DNA from: Clostridium_B lapidicellarium
GTDB lineage: Bacteria > Bacillota > Clostridia > Clostridiales > Clostridiaceae
Length of the DNA stretch: 64,000 nt
Direction: 5' to 3'
Assembly (NCBI RefSeq): GCF_041224415.1
Contig: NZ_JBGFFE010000006.1
Span: 1 to 64,000, forward strand
Made by a program: the position numbers and the translations under genes. Every line of letters starts with the position of its first letter. Position 1 is the first letter of the stretch. Positions 8,706 through 18,100 of this stretch are shown here, piece after piece. The notes beneath the pieces were generated by a model that worked only from the letters and a program-made list of their open reading frames with translations, did not search any database and had not been told where the DNA came from.

Positions 8706-9098
8706 TTATTGTACTTTTTTCATAAAATTCTCGCTGTTTACTATATATCTAACATGGGATCCCTCTCCAATCTTACCCTTGTCGTCCCAAGTCTCAACTT
8801 TAAAAGCTAACTTTTTTCTATCAATTTTTTGAAGAACTGCCTCACATTTTACCTTTGCACCTACTGGCGACGGTTTAAGGTGCTTTATGTTTATTTCTAT
8901 TCCCACTGTAGTGTATCCTGAAGGCAAATGAAGATCCACACAGCTTTTACACGTATTTTCAATCAGGGCTATCATAGCTGGTGTAGCAAATACATTCAAA
9001 TCGCCAGAACCCATTTTTTTTGCTGTATCGTTTTCGGTTACCTGTATTTTCTTAGTAGAGGTAACACCCTCTTTTAGATTAAATTCCACTATAATCAT
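8706..9098 (-). CDS. Thioesterase, FlK (fluoroacetyl-CoA thioesterase)-like hot-dog protein
   Basis: 130-residue single hot-dog domain. The Thr39 (FATPAM), Glu47 (ALIENTC) and His73 (IKHLKPS) triad has the same spacing as the Thr/Glu/His catalytic residues described for FlK of Streptomyces cattleya, so acyl-CoA thioester hydrolysis is likely. Fluoroacetate is not expected here; the physiological substrate is unknown. It stands alone between ftsH and coaX, flanked by hairpins. It has no signal peptide and should be cytoplasmic. Confidence 0.85.
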   Translation of the reverse strand: MIIVEFNLKEGVTSTKKIQVTENDTAKKMGSGDLNVFATPAMIALIENTCKSCVDLHLPSGYTTVGIEINIKHLKPSPVGAKVKCEAVLQKIDRKKLAFKVETWDDKGKIGEGSHVRYIVNSENFMKKVQ

Positions 9099-9182
9099 CC
9101 CATTTCATATAAAATATACAAATTTATTATATCACTGTTGTTCAAGTTTTAAAATACATCATTTTCAACTTGTAGCCAAAGA

Positions 9183-9218
9183 AAAGGACTATTACATAAA
9201 TTTGTGTAGTAGCCCTTT
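9183..9218 (-). terminator. ftsH terminator
   Basis: On the minus strand a stem of about 13-14 bp with two G-U pairs surrounds a short loop and runs into a U-rich tail (CCUUUUCUUU). It begins 13 bp after the ftsH stop. Confidence 0.75.
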
Positions 9219-9230
9219 CATATCACTAAA

Positions 9231-11033
9231 TCAAGCCTGAGCAAAAACTTCTTCAAACTCATCAGCTTCAAGTTTCTCTTTTTCCAGAAGCTTCTCAGCC
9301 ACAGCCCTCAGTCTATTCATATTTTGCGAAAGAAGCTTCTCAGCCTTATTATAACCTTCATCTATCAGTTTTCTTATTTCCTTATCTATCTCGAAAGCCA
9401 CTTCTTCGCTATAATTTTTTCCCTTTCCTAAATCTCTTCCTAAAAACACTTCATCATGGCCTGAGCCAAAAGCAATAGGTCCAAGATCACTCATTCCATA
9501 ATCCATTACCATTTTCCTAGCTATAGTCGTAGCCCTTTCAATGTCATTTTTAGCCCCAGTACTTATATCACCAATTACTAGCTTTTCAGCAACTCTTCCC
9601 CCCAGAAGGCCTATAATCTCATCTTCTAGTTTTGATTTTGACATATAGACACTGTCTTTTTCGGGAAGATGCATGGTATATCCACCAGCCATTCCTCTGG
9701 GTACTATACTTATTTGATGAACTGGATCCGAATTAGGTAAAAGCTTCATGACCACTGCATGACCTGCTTCATGATATGCAGTAAGTCTCCTGTCTTCTTC
9801 ATCAATAACCCTACTTTTTTTCTCAGGTCCCGCTATTACTCTGGTCACTGCTTCTTCCAGATCATCCATCCCAATTATAGTCTTATTTTTTCTGACCGCT
9901 AAAAGGGCGGACTCATTCATGAGGTTTTCCAAATCAGCACCAGTAAACCCCGGTGTACGCTTTGCCAGGACATCCAATTTCACTTCATCGGACAAATGCT
10001 TGTTTCTGGAATGGACCTTCAATATTGCTTCTCTTCCCTTTACATCCGGTGCACCTACCAGTATTCGCCTATCAAATCTACCCGGTCTCAAAAGAGCAGG
10101 ATCCAATATGTCAGGTCTATTTGTAGCGGCTATCATTATTATACCCTCATTAGCTCCAAATCCATCCATTTCAACAAGAAGCTGATTTAGGGTTTGCTCT
10201 CTTTCATCATGTCCGCCGCCAAGTCCAGCTCCCCTCTGTCTGCCAACTGCATCTATTTCGTCTATAAATACTATACAAGGTGAATTCTTCTTTGCCTGCT
10301 CAAACAAATCTCTTACTCGTGAAGCACCTACACCTACAAACATCTCTACAAAATCAGAACCAGATATACTGAAAAACGGTACTCCTGCCTCCCCAGATAT
10401 AGCCTTAGCCAACAATGTTTTTCCTGTTCCTGGAGGGCCTACCAGCAGTACTCCTTTAGGTATTCTAGCTCCCATTTCTATATATTTCTTAGGCTGCTTA
10501 AGAAAATCCACTATCTCTGCCAATTCTTCTTTTTCTTCATCTGCTCCTGCCACATCTGCAAAAGTTACCTTCTGTTTGTCCGGCGATGCCATCTTAGCCC
10601 TGCTTTTCCCAAAATTCATAACACTCCGGTTCCCTCCACCTCCTTGCGATTGCTGCATGAACATGAACCAAAATGCTACAAGCATAAGTATCACAAGAAC
10701 TGTAGGCAAATATTGAACCCACATGGGCATCGTAGATGGTTTAACATACATCTCCTGAACTTCACCGTCTCTAGGATGCTGTCCTATAAACTGGAACAAT
10801 CTTTCAGATGGAACTACAGTCTCATAAGGTGTTCCATTTTTTAAGCTGCCCTGAACTGTCATTTTATCTTCTCTAAGCTGAAAACTTTTTATATCGTTGT
10901 TCAACCAATCTTTTTGAAAATCATTAAAAGTAATAGATACTGAATTATTATCGGTTCTCAATAACAATAATGCAGCAAGAATTACCAATATAAAAACTAT
11001 AACCCAGGCCGTTGCGCTTGAAAATTTTTTCAT
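9231..11033 (-). CDS. ftsH: ATP-dependent zinc metalloprotease FtsH
   Basis: Membrane-anchored AAA+ protease for quality control and regulatory proteolysis. Two transmembrane segments (about 10-26 and 105-127) flank an extracytoplasmic loop; a Gly-rich linker leads to the AAA domain with Walker A GPPGTGKT (199-206), Walker B IVFIDEID (254-261) and the second region of homology near 300-320. The zinc site HEAGH is at 421-425. 600 residues, slightly short of E. coli FtsH, as is common in clostridia. It follows tilS-hpt, the standard Firmicute order, but has its own promoter at 11071-11099. Confidence 0.98.
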   Translation of the reverse strand: MKKFSSATAWVIVFILVILAALLLLRTDNNSVSITFNDFQKDWLNNDIKSFQLREDKMTVQGSLKNGTPYETVVPSERLFQFIGQHPRDGEVQEMYVKPSTMPMWVQYLPTVLVILMLVAFWFMFMQQSQGGGGNRSVMNFGKSRAKMASPDKQKVTFADVAGADEEKEELAEIVDFLKQPKKYIEMGARIPKGVLLVGPPGTGKTLLAKAISGEAGVPFFSISGSDFVEMFVGVGASRVRDLFEQAKKNSPCIVFIDEIDAVGRQRGAGLGGGHDEREQTLNQLLVEMDGFGANEGIIMIAATNRPDILDPALLRPGRFDRRILVGAPDVKGREAILKVHSRNKHLSDEVKLDVLAKRTPGFTGADLENLMNESALLAVRKNKTIIGMDDLEEAVTRVIAGPEKKSRVIDEEDRRLTAYHEAGHAVVMKLLPNSDPVHQISIVPRGMAGGYTMHLPEKDSVYMSKSKLEDEIIGLLGGRVAEKLVIGDISTGAKNDIERATTIARKMVMDYGMSDLGPIAFGSGHDEVFLGRDLGKGKNYSEEVAFEIDKEIRKLIDEGYNKAEKLLSQNMNRLRAVAEKLLEKEKLEADEFEEVFAQA

Positions 11034-11070
11034 TAAAGGCCCCCCTCTCTTTCCAGTTTAATACCGTAAA

Positions 11071-11099
11071 ATTGTATCATAAGTAATATCTCTTTACAA
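11071..11099 (-). promoter_or_regulatory. Candidate sigma-A promoter of ftsH
   Basis: TTGTAA (11094-11099) and TACAAT (11071-11076) on the minus strand are separated by 17 bp, in the 82-bp gap between hpt and ftsH. Confidence 0.6.
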
Positions 11100-11115
11100 T
11101 AATTTTTAATTCTAT

Positions 11116-11661
11116 CTATTTATAAACTTCCTCCTTTAATATACCAATATATGGAAAATTTCTATATTTTTCTGCATAGTCTAATCCATATCCCACTAAA
11201 AAGTAATCGGGGACTTCAAATCCTATATATTTGGCTTTGACATTGACTTTTCTTCTTACAGCCTTATTTAAGAGAGAAGCTATTTCTATACTTTTAGCCT
11301 TTCTACCCTTTAAATAATCAATTAAATATGATAAAGTCGTACCTGAATCTATGATGTCTTCAACTATCAACACATATTTATTTTCTATTTCATAATCCAA
11401 ATCCTTTAAAATCCTAACAACACCTGAACTTTCAGTAGAACTTCCATAGCTAGAAACTGCCATAAAATCCATGGTGCATGGAATGGTTATTTCTCGCAGT
11501 AAGTCTGCCATAAACGGAACTGAACCTTTCAATATACCTACTAGCATTAGATCTTTGCCATCATAATCTCTGCTCACTTTTTTCCCTATTTCCCTGACTT
11601 TTTGTCTTATTGTCTTTTCATCAAGTAAAACCTCTTTGATATCATCACTTATATTGCTCAT
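11116..11661 (-). CDS. hpt: Hypoxanthine phosphoribosyltransferase
   Basis: Purine salvage enzyme converting hypoxanthine (and guanine) plus PRPP to IMP/GMP. The PRPP-binding signature VLIVEDIIDSGTTL and the SYGSSTESSG flexible-loop segment are present. I prefer the ATG at 11661 (protein MSNISDDIKEVL..., 181 residues), preceded by GTGGGGA; a TTG at 11685 would add eight residues and overlap tilS by 20 bp without an SD. The tilS stop is at 11666, so the genes are nearly contiguous and probably cotranscribed. Confidence 0.95.
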   Translation of the reverse strand: MSNISDDIKEVLLDEKTIRQKVREIGKKVSRDYDGKDLMLVGILKGSVPFMADLLREITIPCTMDFMAVSSYGSSTESSGVVRILKDLDYEIENKYVLIVEDIIDSGTTLSYLIDYLKGRKAKSIEIASLLNKAVRRKVNVKAKYIGFEVPDYFLVGYGLDYAEKYRNFPYIGILKEEVYK

Positions 11662-11665
11662 AATA

Positions 11666-13054
11666 TTATAGTTCCCCACTTTCAAATTCTATAGCTAAAA
11701 TAATTTTACTATTTCTATCGACTTTAAAAAGTTCACTTATTCTATAACCAACTACCCATCCAACTTTATCCCCGAAACATATCAGTGGGACATTATCTCT
11801 TTCTTCCCTAGGTATTTTTAAATCTATAAAAAGGTTTTTTAGTTTTTTATTTCCTGTCATCCCAAGTGGTATTATTCTATCCCCCTTTTTTCTATTCCTC
11901 AATATTATATCTCCCTGTATCTTATCATAGTCAAAATACTGAATAAATTTATTTTGGCCACTGTGTAAATAACTCCTTTTATTAGTTAAATTCAAATAAA
12001 TCTTTGAGTTAACATCTGAAATACAATTACATCCAATTTTCAATTTATATTGTTTGAGACAGGACATACTTGTTTTTATACTGTTTTTCCTTATTATCAT
12101 ATTTCCATAGCTGTTAACTGCCAAAATATTATTGGGAAGCATTAGTTCCTTACCTGTATGATGTTTTTGAATTTTAATTACATTAAAAATATGAATTCTT
12201 TCAAAATCCTTTAAACTCCCAGCTACACTTCTTAATGAAAACCTAATTATCCTTGTCAATATAGCCTTTTGTTCTAAAAATGCCTCCTTAGATATTATAA
12301 CCTTTTCGGGCTTTATATCACAATATTTTTTGAATTTTTCCCTTGAAATATATTCTAGATAATCATTATCAATCTTTATCGTATCCGAAAATCTATTTAA
12401 TACCTCAATTATATTTTCATTAAAATTTTTACGTATATAGGGTATAAGTTCTAATCTTATTTTATTTCTGGAAAACACATTTTGAAAATTAGTCTTATCA
12501 ATCCTAGGTTGGAGGCCATTTTTATCACAATATCTTTCAATTTCAGCTCTTGTAGTATGTATCAACGGCCTTACAAACACATCATCTCTTACAGGTCTTA
12601 TTCCAGTAAGTCCATCCAGTCCAGTTCCTCTTATAACCCTCATTAAAATAGTTTCCGCCTGATCATTGGCATTATGGGCTATAGCTATTTTCTGGGCTCC
12701 AAGTTCGCTTTTAAGTTTTTTAAAAAACTTATATCTTTCTTCTCTTCCCGCACTTTCACAAGATATGTTCTTTTCTCTGGCCACATTATTTATATCTATT
12801 TTTAAGCTTCTAAAACCAATTCCCAAATTTCTACAAAAATTTCTTACATATGATTCATCTTCATCAGCTTCACTGCCTCTAAGACAATGATTTACATGAG
12901 CTGCAACCAGTGCTATATTTAATTTTTTGTGCAAGACATACAATATATGTAAAAGGCATATAGAATCTGGTCCCCCCGATACAGCTACTATCACTTTATC
13001 ATTTTCATCAAACATTTTATTTTCCTTTATAGTCTTCAACACAGATTCTATCAA
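11666..13054 (-). CDS. tilS: tRNA(Ile)-lysidine synthase
   Basis: Modifies C34 of tRNA-Ile(CAU) to lysidine, switching its identity from Met to Ile. The N-terminal PP-loop AVSGGPDS lies near residues 24-31 and the C-terminal TilS domain (RNRKKGDRIIPLGMTGNKKLKNLF) binds tRNA. I chose the TTG at 13054 because AGGAAG lies 8 nt before it; the GTG at 13063 abuts the SD. 462 residues, normal. The spoIIE-tilS-hpt-ftsH order matches other Firmicutes. Confidence 0.95.
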   Translation of the reverse strand: MIESVLKTIKENKMFDENDKVIVAVSGGPDSICLLHILYVLHKKLNIALVAAHVNHCLRGSEADEDESYVRNFCRNLGIGFRSLKIDINNVAREKNISCESAGREERYKFFKKLKSELGAQKIAIAHNANDQAETILMRVIRGTGLDGLTGIRPVRDDVFVRPLIHTTRAEIERYCDKNGLQPRIDKTNFQNVFSRNKIRLELIPYIRKNFNENIIEVLNRFSDTIKIDNDYLEYISREKFKKYCDIKPEKVIISKEAFLEQKAILTRIIRFSLRSVAGSLKDFERIHIFNVIKIQKHHTGKELMLPNNILAVNSYGNMIIRKNSIKTSMSCLKQYKLKIGCNCISDVNSKIYLNLTNKRSYLHSGQNKFIQYFDYDKIQGDIILRNRKKGDRIIPLGMTGNKKLKNLFIDLKIPREERDNVPLICFGDKVGWVVGYRISELFKVDRNSKIILAIEFESGEL

Positions 13055-13158
13055 GACAAGCACTTCCTACATCTAAAAATCTAAATTATATAATATATTA
13101 TTATATTATACCATAAATAAAATATCTTTTGTCTTTAAATAATTATACTACTTATTTA

Positions 13159-13190
13159 GGCTGTTGATTCACCATAGATCATCAACAGCC
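13159..13190 (-). terminator. Hairpin downstream of spoIIE
   Basis: GGCTGTTGAT (13159-13168) and ATCAACAGCC (13181-13190) are perfect complements. It lies 42 bp past the spoIIE stop; the tail is only A/T-rich rather than a run of U. Confidence 0.55.
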
Positions 13191-13232
13191 CAATTTCCTA
13201 TTATTAGATTAGGAATTTTATTATGTTTTTTA

Positions 13233-15620
13233 TCAATAAAGGCTATATACTTTCTCGACTACTACTGTCATGTCATCCTTCACTTTTCCCCCGGATATTT
13301 CTTTAGCTTTGTCAATTATAACCTGGCACATTTCCTTCGGATCCGTACAATCCAATTTTCTTAAGAATTCCACCATCCATTGAAAGTTGCCCGTAGAACC
13401 GCTATCGCAGTCAAGCACTCCATCACTTACCATAACTATAAAATCTCCGTTTATTATTCTTTTATCGGTTATGTCTATATCTGGTTTATCCAATATCCCA
13501 ATGGGAAGAGTCTTGGATCTTATAACTATAATATCATCTCCTCTTTTTATAAAACTAGCTGCTGCACCCATTTTTATGAAATTTATTTCTCCCTCATACA
13601 GATCTATGCTGCTCAAGTCCAGAGTGGAAAACTTCTCGTCTTCATTAAATTTAATTCCCATGATAGAATTTATGGTATTGATTGCCGTCATCTTTTTAAA
13701 TCCCGAACCGGTAAATTTTTTTATAAGCTCAACAGTAGCACTGCTTTCTTGATCTGCCTGGGGTCCAGATCCCATTCCATCACTTATTATTGTCATATAT
13801 GTCCCATCTGACAATTCACCAAAGCTATAGTTGTCCCCATTATATTTTTCTCCATCCTTACAATTTCCGCTTACGCAGGCAGATATGTGATATTTGGGCA
13901 TTTCTTTAAAAATTATACTGCAGGTACCTACAGAATAATCTATATTGCACTCACTGTTGCTCACACACATCAATTTACCTGAAACATTATTTATAAGCGG
14001 CAATACATCTTTCACACACTGCTGCTTTCCACCACAAGCTTCCATAGAGAGATTTACAATCAAGTGGTCCCTTTCGTCATTAAAACAAAATACATCCATG
14101 TAATGGATATTTCCCTTGTTTAAAATTCTGCGAATATCATTTTCAACTTTAGAATTAAACTTTATATTAGAATGAAAATCCTCCGCTATTTCTGACACTG
14201 TATCACCCATATTTTTTATTTGGGAGGCCAGAAGTTCCCTGCATTCCCCCAATCTTACCCTCCACATTTCATCTATAATGTAATTATTTACAATTTCCTC
14301 AGTATTTTTCATTAAAAAAGTCCTCTGAATGCATTTTCTCTGAATTTCTTCCGGTATATATTTTTTATTTTCCTGAAAGTTCTGTATCAATTCTGCAAAT
14401 GCATTATAGGTATAAAAAGTCTCTCTTCTCCAGCACATGGACTTCATGTCACAGCTTGTACAAACTCTATCGGCTAAGTTTTCTATAAGAGCGCTGCTTT
14501 TATTTTTCATCGCCAATTTATCGTTTTCAGCCAATTTAGCTAAAACAGATGACATATTACCAAGTACACTGGAAAAATTATTTAATTTCTTGGTAAAAAT
14601 AGCTTTGATCTTATCTGCATAATTTTCTTTTAAATGCCTTTGCTTTTCCTGGCAATCCAGTTCCAATTCCAATTTTTTATATATTTTTTTAGGTATGGAT
14701 AGAAATACAATACAACTTATGATTACTTCTACAATTTTAAACTCGGCACCTATATTAGAATACATTTTTAATACAGCAAAAGTAACAATATAAGCTGAAG
14801 CGCTAAACAATTTACCCGTCTCCCTAAATACACCCGATATTAGGCCGCATAATCCATAAACTGCAATATAAATTATAACATTATTGGAAGTAACTCCTAT
14901 AATAGCTCCCATTGCCACTCCTGCCGCAGCACCTGAAGTGCTTCCCTTTACATAACCTAATATGAGGATAAAACTTAAAGCTATTGTATTCCTAAGAGAT
15001 ATTCCGCCTATACTGCTTCCCCAAGTTCCGGCTATAATCAAAGATATGGTTATAGCCATACTAATTATTTCTTCGCTGCTGTACAGATGTCGAGTTTTTG
15101 ATTTTTTAAAACATATTATAGAGTAATTGATAATATAATATAATGAGAAAACACACGTAACTTCAAAAACAGAATTAAGAGCAGCTACTCCAGCAGTTAA
15201 CTTAACTACAAGAAACTTATAAAAAAGAAATTCTAAAAATGTAGCTGAAAACAGAAAAACAAGTTTTTTGTTTCTATCAACGCCCTTTAGAATATAATTT
15301 AAAAAGGCTAATGTAACAATTATCGTGCAATACATTGGTAAATATTTTACATTTCCATATATAGATATGTACCCGAGAAACGTGCCGGTGGCAGCCATCA
15401 GTGAAGGCACCTGTTTTTCACATACCGCTATGGATATGAAAAATGCTATCCCAAAAGGTGCCATAAGATTTACCATCATAACCCTTCCCACCAAGAAACC
15501 TGCTAAAAAGTAAAATGCCAATTCAATAATGGAATCCAAATTTTTAAATTTGCTTTTTTTCCTTTCACAACCTATCTTTTTTGTCCGTTGATAAGGAAAA
15601 ACCTCCGCTCTATATTGCAA
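13233..15620 (-). CDS. spoIIE: Stage II sporulation protein E, PP2C-type phosphatase
   Basis: Dephosphorylates SpoIIAA to release sigma-F in the forespore and takes part in polar septation. It has an N-terminal region with about ten hydrophobic segments (residues roughly 25-310), a central coiled/oligomerisation region with a CTSCDMKSMCWRRE cysteine cluster, and a C-terminal PP2C domain with IISDGMGSGPQADQES and VMVSDGVLD supplying metal-binding Asp residues. I chose the TTG at 15620 (MQYRAEVFPYQRTKK) because GAGGTGAT precedes it; an upstream start at 15647 would put the SD inside. 795 residues. Promoter with unusual 21-bp spacing upstream. Confidence 0.96.
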   Translation of the reverse strand: MQYRAEVFPYQRTKKIGCERKKSKFKNLDSIIELAFYFLAGFLVGRVMMVNLMAPFGIAFFISIAVCEKQVPSLMAATGTFLGYISIYGNVKYLPMYCTIIVTLAFLNYILKGVDRNKKLVFLFSATFLEFLFYKFLVVKLTAGVAALNSVFEVTCVFSLYYIINYSIICFKKSKTRHLYSSEEIISMAITISLIIAGTWGSSIGGISLRNTIALSFILILGYVKGSTSGAAAGVAMGAIIGVTSNNVIIYIAVYGLCGLISGVFRETGKLFSASAYIVTFAVLKMYSNIGAEFKIVEVIISCIVFLSIPKKIYKKLELELDCQEKQRHLKENYADKIKAIFTKKLNNFSSVLGNMSSVLAKLAENDKLAMKNKSSALIENLADRVCTSCDMKSMCWRRETFYTYNAFAELIQNFQENKKYIPEEIQRKCIQRTFLMKNTEEIVNNYIIDEMWRVRLGECRELLASQIKNMGDTVSEIAEDFHSNIKFNSKVENDIRRILNKGNIHYMDVFCFNDERDHLIVNLSMEACGGKQQCVKDVLPLINNVSGKLMCVSNSECNIDYSVGTCSIIFKEMPKYHISACVSGNCKDGEKYNGDNYSFGELSDGTYMTIISDGMGSGPQADQESSATVELIKKFTGSGFKKMTAINTINSIMGIKFNEDEKFSTLDLSSIDLYEGEINFIKMGAAASFIKRGDDIIVIRSKTLPIGILDKPDIDITDKRIINGDFIVMVSDGVLDCDSGSTGNFQWMVEFLRKLDCTDPKEMCQVIIDKAKEISGGKVKDDMTVVVEKVYSLY

Positions 15621-15654
15621 AAATATCACCTCACTATATAAAATCACTTTCTTT

Positions 15655-15687
15655 ATTATAGCAGTCTCTTATGGAAATAAATGTCAG
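15655..15687 (-). promoter_or_regulatory. spoIIE promoter with 21-bp spacer, probable Spo0A control
   Basis: On the minus strand CTGACA (15682-15687) and TATAAT (15655-15660) are separated by 21 bp instead of 17. Spo0A-activated sigma-A promoters spoIIE and spoIIG of Bacillus subtilis are known for this long spacing. Two near matches to the 0A box TGTCGAA lie upstream: TGTCTAA (15753-15759) and TGTCTTA (15714-15720). The 0A boxes are tentative. Confidence 0.6.
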
Positions 15688-15892
15688 AAGGTGAGGTGTA
15701 TTCATATTTTTTTTAAGACATTAATTTCTATGTTTTTTTTATAATCTTTATTTTAGACAATTACGTTAAAAAAATTCTATTTCACACTTTTTATCCACAT
15801 ATAATATTCAATATTTATCCACAGTGTTCATAATTTTACCTGCAGGCTAAAATACACAAAGTTCTATGTAGAACTCTGTGTACAAATCATAA

Positions 15893-15918
15893 GGGACCTG
15901 CTAAATTTAGCAAGTCCC
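15893..15918 (-). terminator. Terminator of the tRNA cluster
   Basis: GGGAC-TGCTAAA and TTTAGCA-GTCCC form a stem interrupted by one mismatch, 7 bp past the last tRNA. A second inverted repeat (ACACAAAGTTCTA/TAGAACTCTGTGT, 15854-15881) follows and may assist. Confidence 0.6.
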
Positions 15919-15924
15919 CGGTTT

Positions 15925-16001
15925 TGGTAGCGGAAATAGGATTTGAACCTATGACACTTCGGGTATGAACCGAATGCTCTCGCCAACTGAGCTATTCCGC
16001 C
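15925..16001 (-). tRNA. Elongator tRNA-Met (CAU)
   Basis: Acceptor GGCGGAA/TTCCGCT-type arm, TAGCTCAG D-arm, anticodon loop TTCATAC with CAT, GGTTCAAAT T-loop, encoded CCA. The 5' end and D-arm are of the elongator type, unlike the adjacent initiator genes. A lysidine-modified Ile reading cannot be fully excluded from sequence alone. Confidence 0.9.
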
Positions 16002-16015
16002 ATATTATATAATTT

Positions 16016-16091
<76 letters not shown>

Positions 16092-16148
16092 ACACTATGT
16101 ACCACTTCTGCTTAACTTATAATAACTAACCGTATACTTCATTTAATT

Positions 16149-16224
<76 letters not shown>

Positions 16225-16281
16225 ACACTATGTACCACTTCTGCTTAACTTATAATAACTAACCGTATACTTCATTTAATT

Positions 16282-16357
<76 letters not shown>

Positions 16358-16414
16358 ACACTATGTACCACTTCTGCTTAACTTATAATAACTAACCGTA
16401 TACTTCATTTAATT

Positions 16415-16490
<76 letters not shown>

Positions 16491-16499
16491 ACAATACAC

Positions 16500-16588
16500 T
16501 GGTGCTGAAGACCGGAATCGAACCGGTACGGGTTTTAAAGCCCGCAGGATTTTAAGTCCTGTGCGTCTGCCTGTTCCGCCACTCCAGC
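16500..16588 (-). tRNA. tRNA-Leu (UAA)
   Basis: An 89-nt class II tRNA with a long variable arm (GCGGGCTTTAAAACCCG). Acceptor GCTGGAG/CTTCAGC, anticodon TAA in the loop ACTTAAAA, encoded CCA. First gene of the tRNA operon. Confidence 0.96.
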
Positions 16589-16623
16589 AGTAATTAATGA
16601 CCTATCGATTGACAACATAAGTT

Positions 16624-16652
16624 ATTATATATGATAAATAGAATATTGTCAA
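16624..16652 (-). promoter_or_regulatory. Consensus sigma-A promoter of the tRNA cluster
   Basis: TTGACA (16647-16652) and TATAAT (16624-16629) on the minus strand, exactly 17 bp apart, 35 bp upstream of tRNA-Leu. Confidence 0.88.
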
Positions 16653-16684
16653 CAATTTTTAAAGCCTAACTTTTTTATTAAATA

Positions 16685-16709
16685 AAGGAGATCTTTTACA
16701 GACCTCCTT
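16685..16709 (-). terminator. Terminator of the S1-domain gene
   Basis: AAGGAG-TCT and AGA-CTCCTT form an interrupted hairpin 11 bp past the stop codon, followed on the minus strand by a U-rich stretch. Confidence 0.65.
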
Positions 16710-16720
16710 ATATTATATGA

Positions 16721-17131
16721 TCAATAATTAGACGATCTCTTATAACCTTTTCCCTTCGAATCCTGGTGCTTCTTTATATCTTGAAATCTCTCCTCACTAT
16801 CCTTTAAAAACTTAGACAATCTATCTTCAAAAGTACCTTGATTCTGCTTGTTGCTTTCCTTTTGCCAATCTATTTCTAATGGTCTCAAGCTTTTCTTATT
16901 GTGTGACGCCTGTTTTATTGATAAACTCATTTTGCCATTGTCATCAATAGAAATTATCTTGACTTTCACTTTATCCTTTTCCTTTAAATAGTCCCTTATA
17001 TTTTTAACATAATTATCTGATACTTCAGATATATGGACTAAACCAGTTTTACCCTCAACTTCTACAAAGGCTCCAAAGCTAGTAATATTAACTACTGTTC
17101 CCTCTAGTATGTTTCCTGCCTTCAAGGTCAT
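16721..17131 (-). CDS. S1 RNA-binding domain protein, YabR-like
   Basis: 136 residues with one S1 domain at about 5-72 (GNILEGTVVNITSFGAFVEVEGKTGLVHISEVS) and a hydrophilic, charged C-terminal tail. It resembles YabR of B. subtilis, which is likewise encoded near divIC and upstream of spoIIE. RNA binding is secure; the physiological role is not known. ATG start behind AGGAGG. Confidence 0.9.
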   Translation of the reverse strand: MTLKAGNILEGTVVNITSFGAFVEVEGKTGLVHISEVSDNYVKNIRDYLKEKDKVKVKIISIDDNGKMSLSIKQASHNKKSLRPLEIDWQKESNKQNQGTFEDRLSKFLKDSEERFQDIKKHQDSKGKGYKRSSNY

Positions 17132-17296
17132 ATTAAAAAGACTCCTCCTTAAAAATAATACTTATATATATTAACATTTTATTCTTCTGACTTTACTCAA
17201 TCAAAGTAGGATTTCCTGGATTTTCCCCTGAAAATTCTTCCTGCTACACAATTACTTATCCTCCATCATACTGCAGATACAATTTACAATCAATCA

Positions 17297-17569
17297 TCAT
17301 TTATTTACATTTATTACAGGAGTTTCACCTTCTTTAATAAGACCTAGTTTTTCTCTAGCCAATTTCTCTATATATACGTCAGATGCAGACATTTTAACTT
17401 CATCCTGTAATTTTTGATTTCTAACCTTTAATTTTTGCTCTTCAGATTTCGTTTCAGATATTTGTTTTTTTATATTCTGCATGGTAATTTGCTGACTTAC
17501 AAATATATAACCTATGTATAAAACCAACAATAAAAGGAATATATTTTTCCATTTGATTTTTATTTTCAA
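17297..17569 (-). CDS. divIC: Septum formation initiator, DivIC/FtsB family
   Basis: Small bitopic division protein: a short Lys-rich cytoplasmic start, one transmembrane segment (about residues 8-26, IFLLLLVLYIGYIFV), a coiled coil (about 28-60, ISETKSEEQKLKVRNQKLQDEV) and a short conserved end with LAREKLGLIKEGE. I prefer the TTG at 17569, 5 nt after GGTGAT; a TTG at 17575 abuts the SD. It sits after yabQ, the conserved context. About 90 residues. Confidence 0.88.
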   Translation of the reverse strand: MKIKIKWKNIFLLLLVLYIGYIFVSQQITMQNIKKQISETKSEEQKLKVRNQKLQDEVKMSASDVYIEKLAREKLGLIKEGETPVINVNK

Positions 17570-17673
17570 TAACAATCACCAGTTTCTTTAATTAAAAACT
17601 TTTCTTCAAAATCATTCTAAATAGTATTATAATTATATTGTAATTTGATTTTTAATTTTCTTCAAGTTAATTC

Positions 17674-18078
17674 TTATAATTTTTTTTTATTTTTTTTCTT
17701 AACAATATAATCGGCATATTGGAAAAAATATATAAGTACATTTAAAATCACTCTAAATACCCTCCCAATTATTTTAAATAATTTTCTATAAAAGCTAATA
17801 AGTACAGGACTAAAAATCTTTAAATATAAATATATCCCAACTATCAGCAAAATGTAAACATACATTCTCAGATAAGCATAATTGGTATACATTAAAAATA
17901 TAAATACAACTATAGCCGTAAACAGCCAAAATAAAGTATCTTCTATAAACACTATTATTTTATTTAAACCGGTCAATCCCCTTATCAATCTATAAAAATC
18001 AAATAACACTCCTGTTATTATTCCTGCCATAATACTGCACAATATAATTCTGAGCTGATCACTTATTGATATAATCAT
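17674..18078 (-). CDS. yabQ: Spore cortex biosynthesis protein YabQ
   Basis: 134-residue membrane protein with three to four hydrophobic segments (about 9-30, 42-65, 70-90, 105-120) and a Lys-rich C terminus. The N-terminal DQLRIILCSIMAGIITGVLFDFYR block is typical of YabQ, which is needed for cortex formation in B. subtilis. Same-strand neighbours yabP and divIC confirm the assignment. Confidence 0.92.
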   Translation of the reverse strand: MIISISDQLRIILCSIMAGIITGVLFDFYRLIRGLTGLNKIIVFIEDTLFWLFTAIVVFIFLMYTNYAYLRMYVYILLIVGIYLYLKIFSPVLISFYRKLFKIIGRVFRVILNVLIYFFQYADYIVKKKNKKKL

Positions 18079-18100
18079 AATAGCCCTTTCCAGTTAAAAA

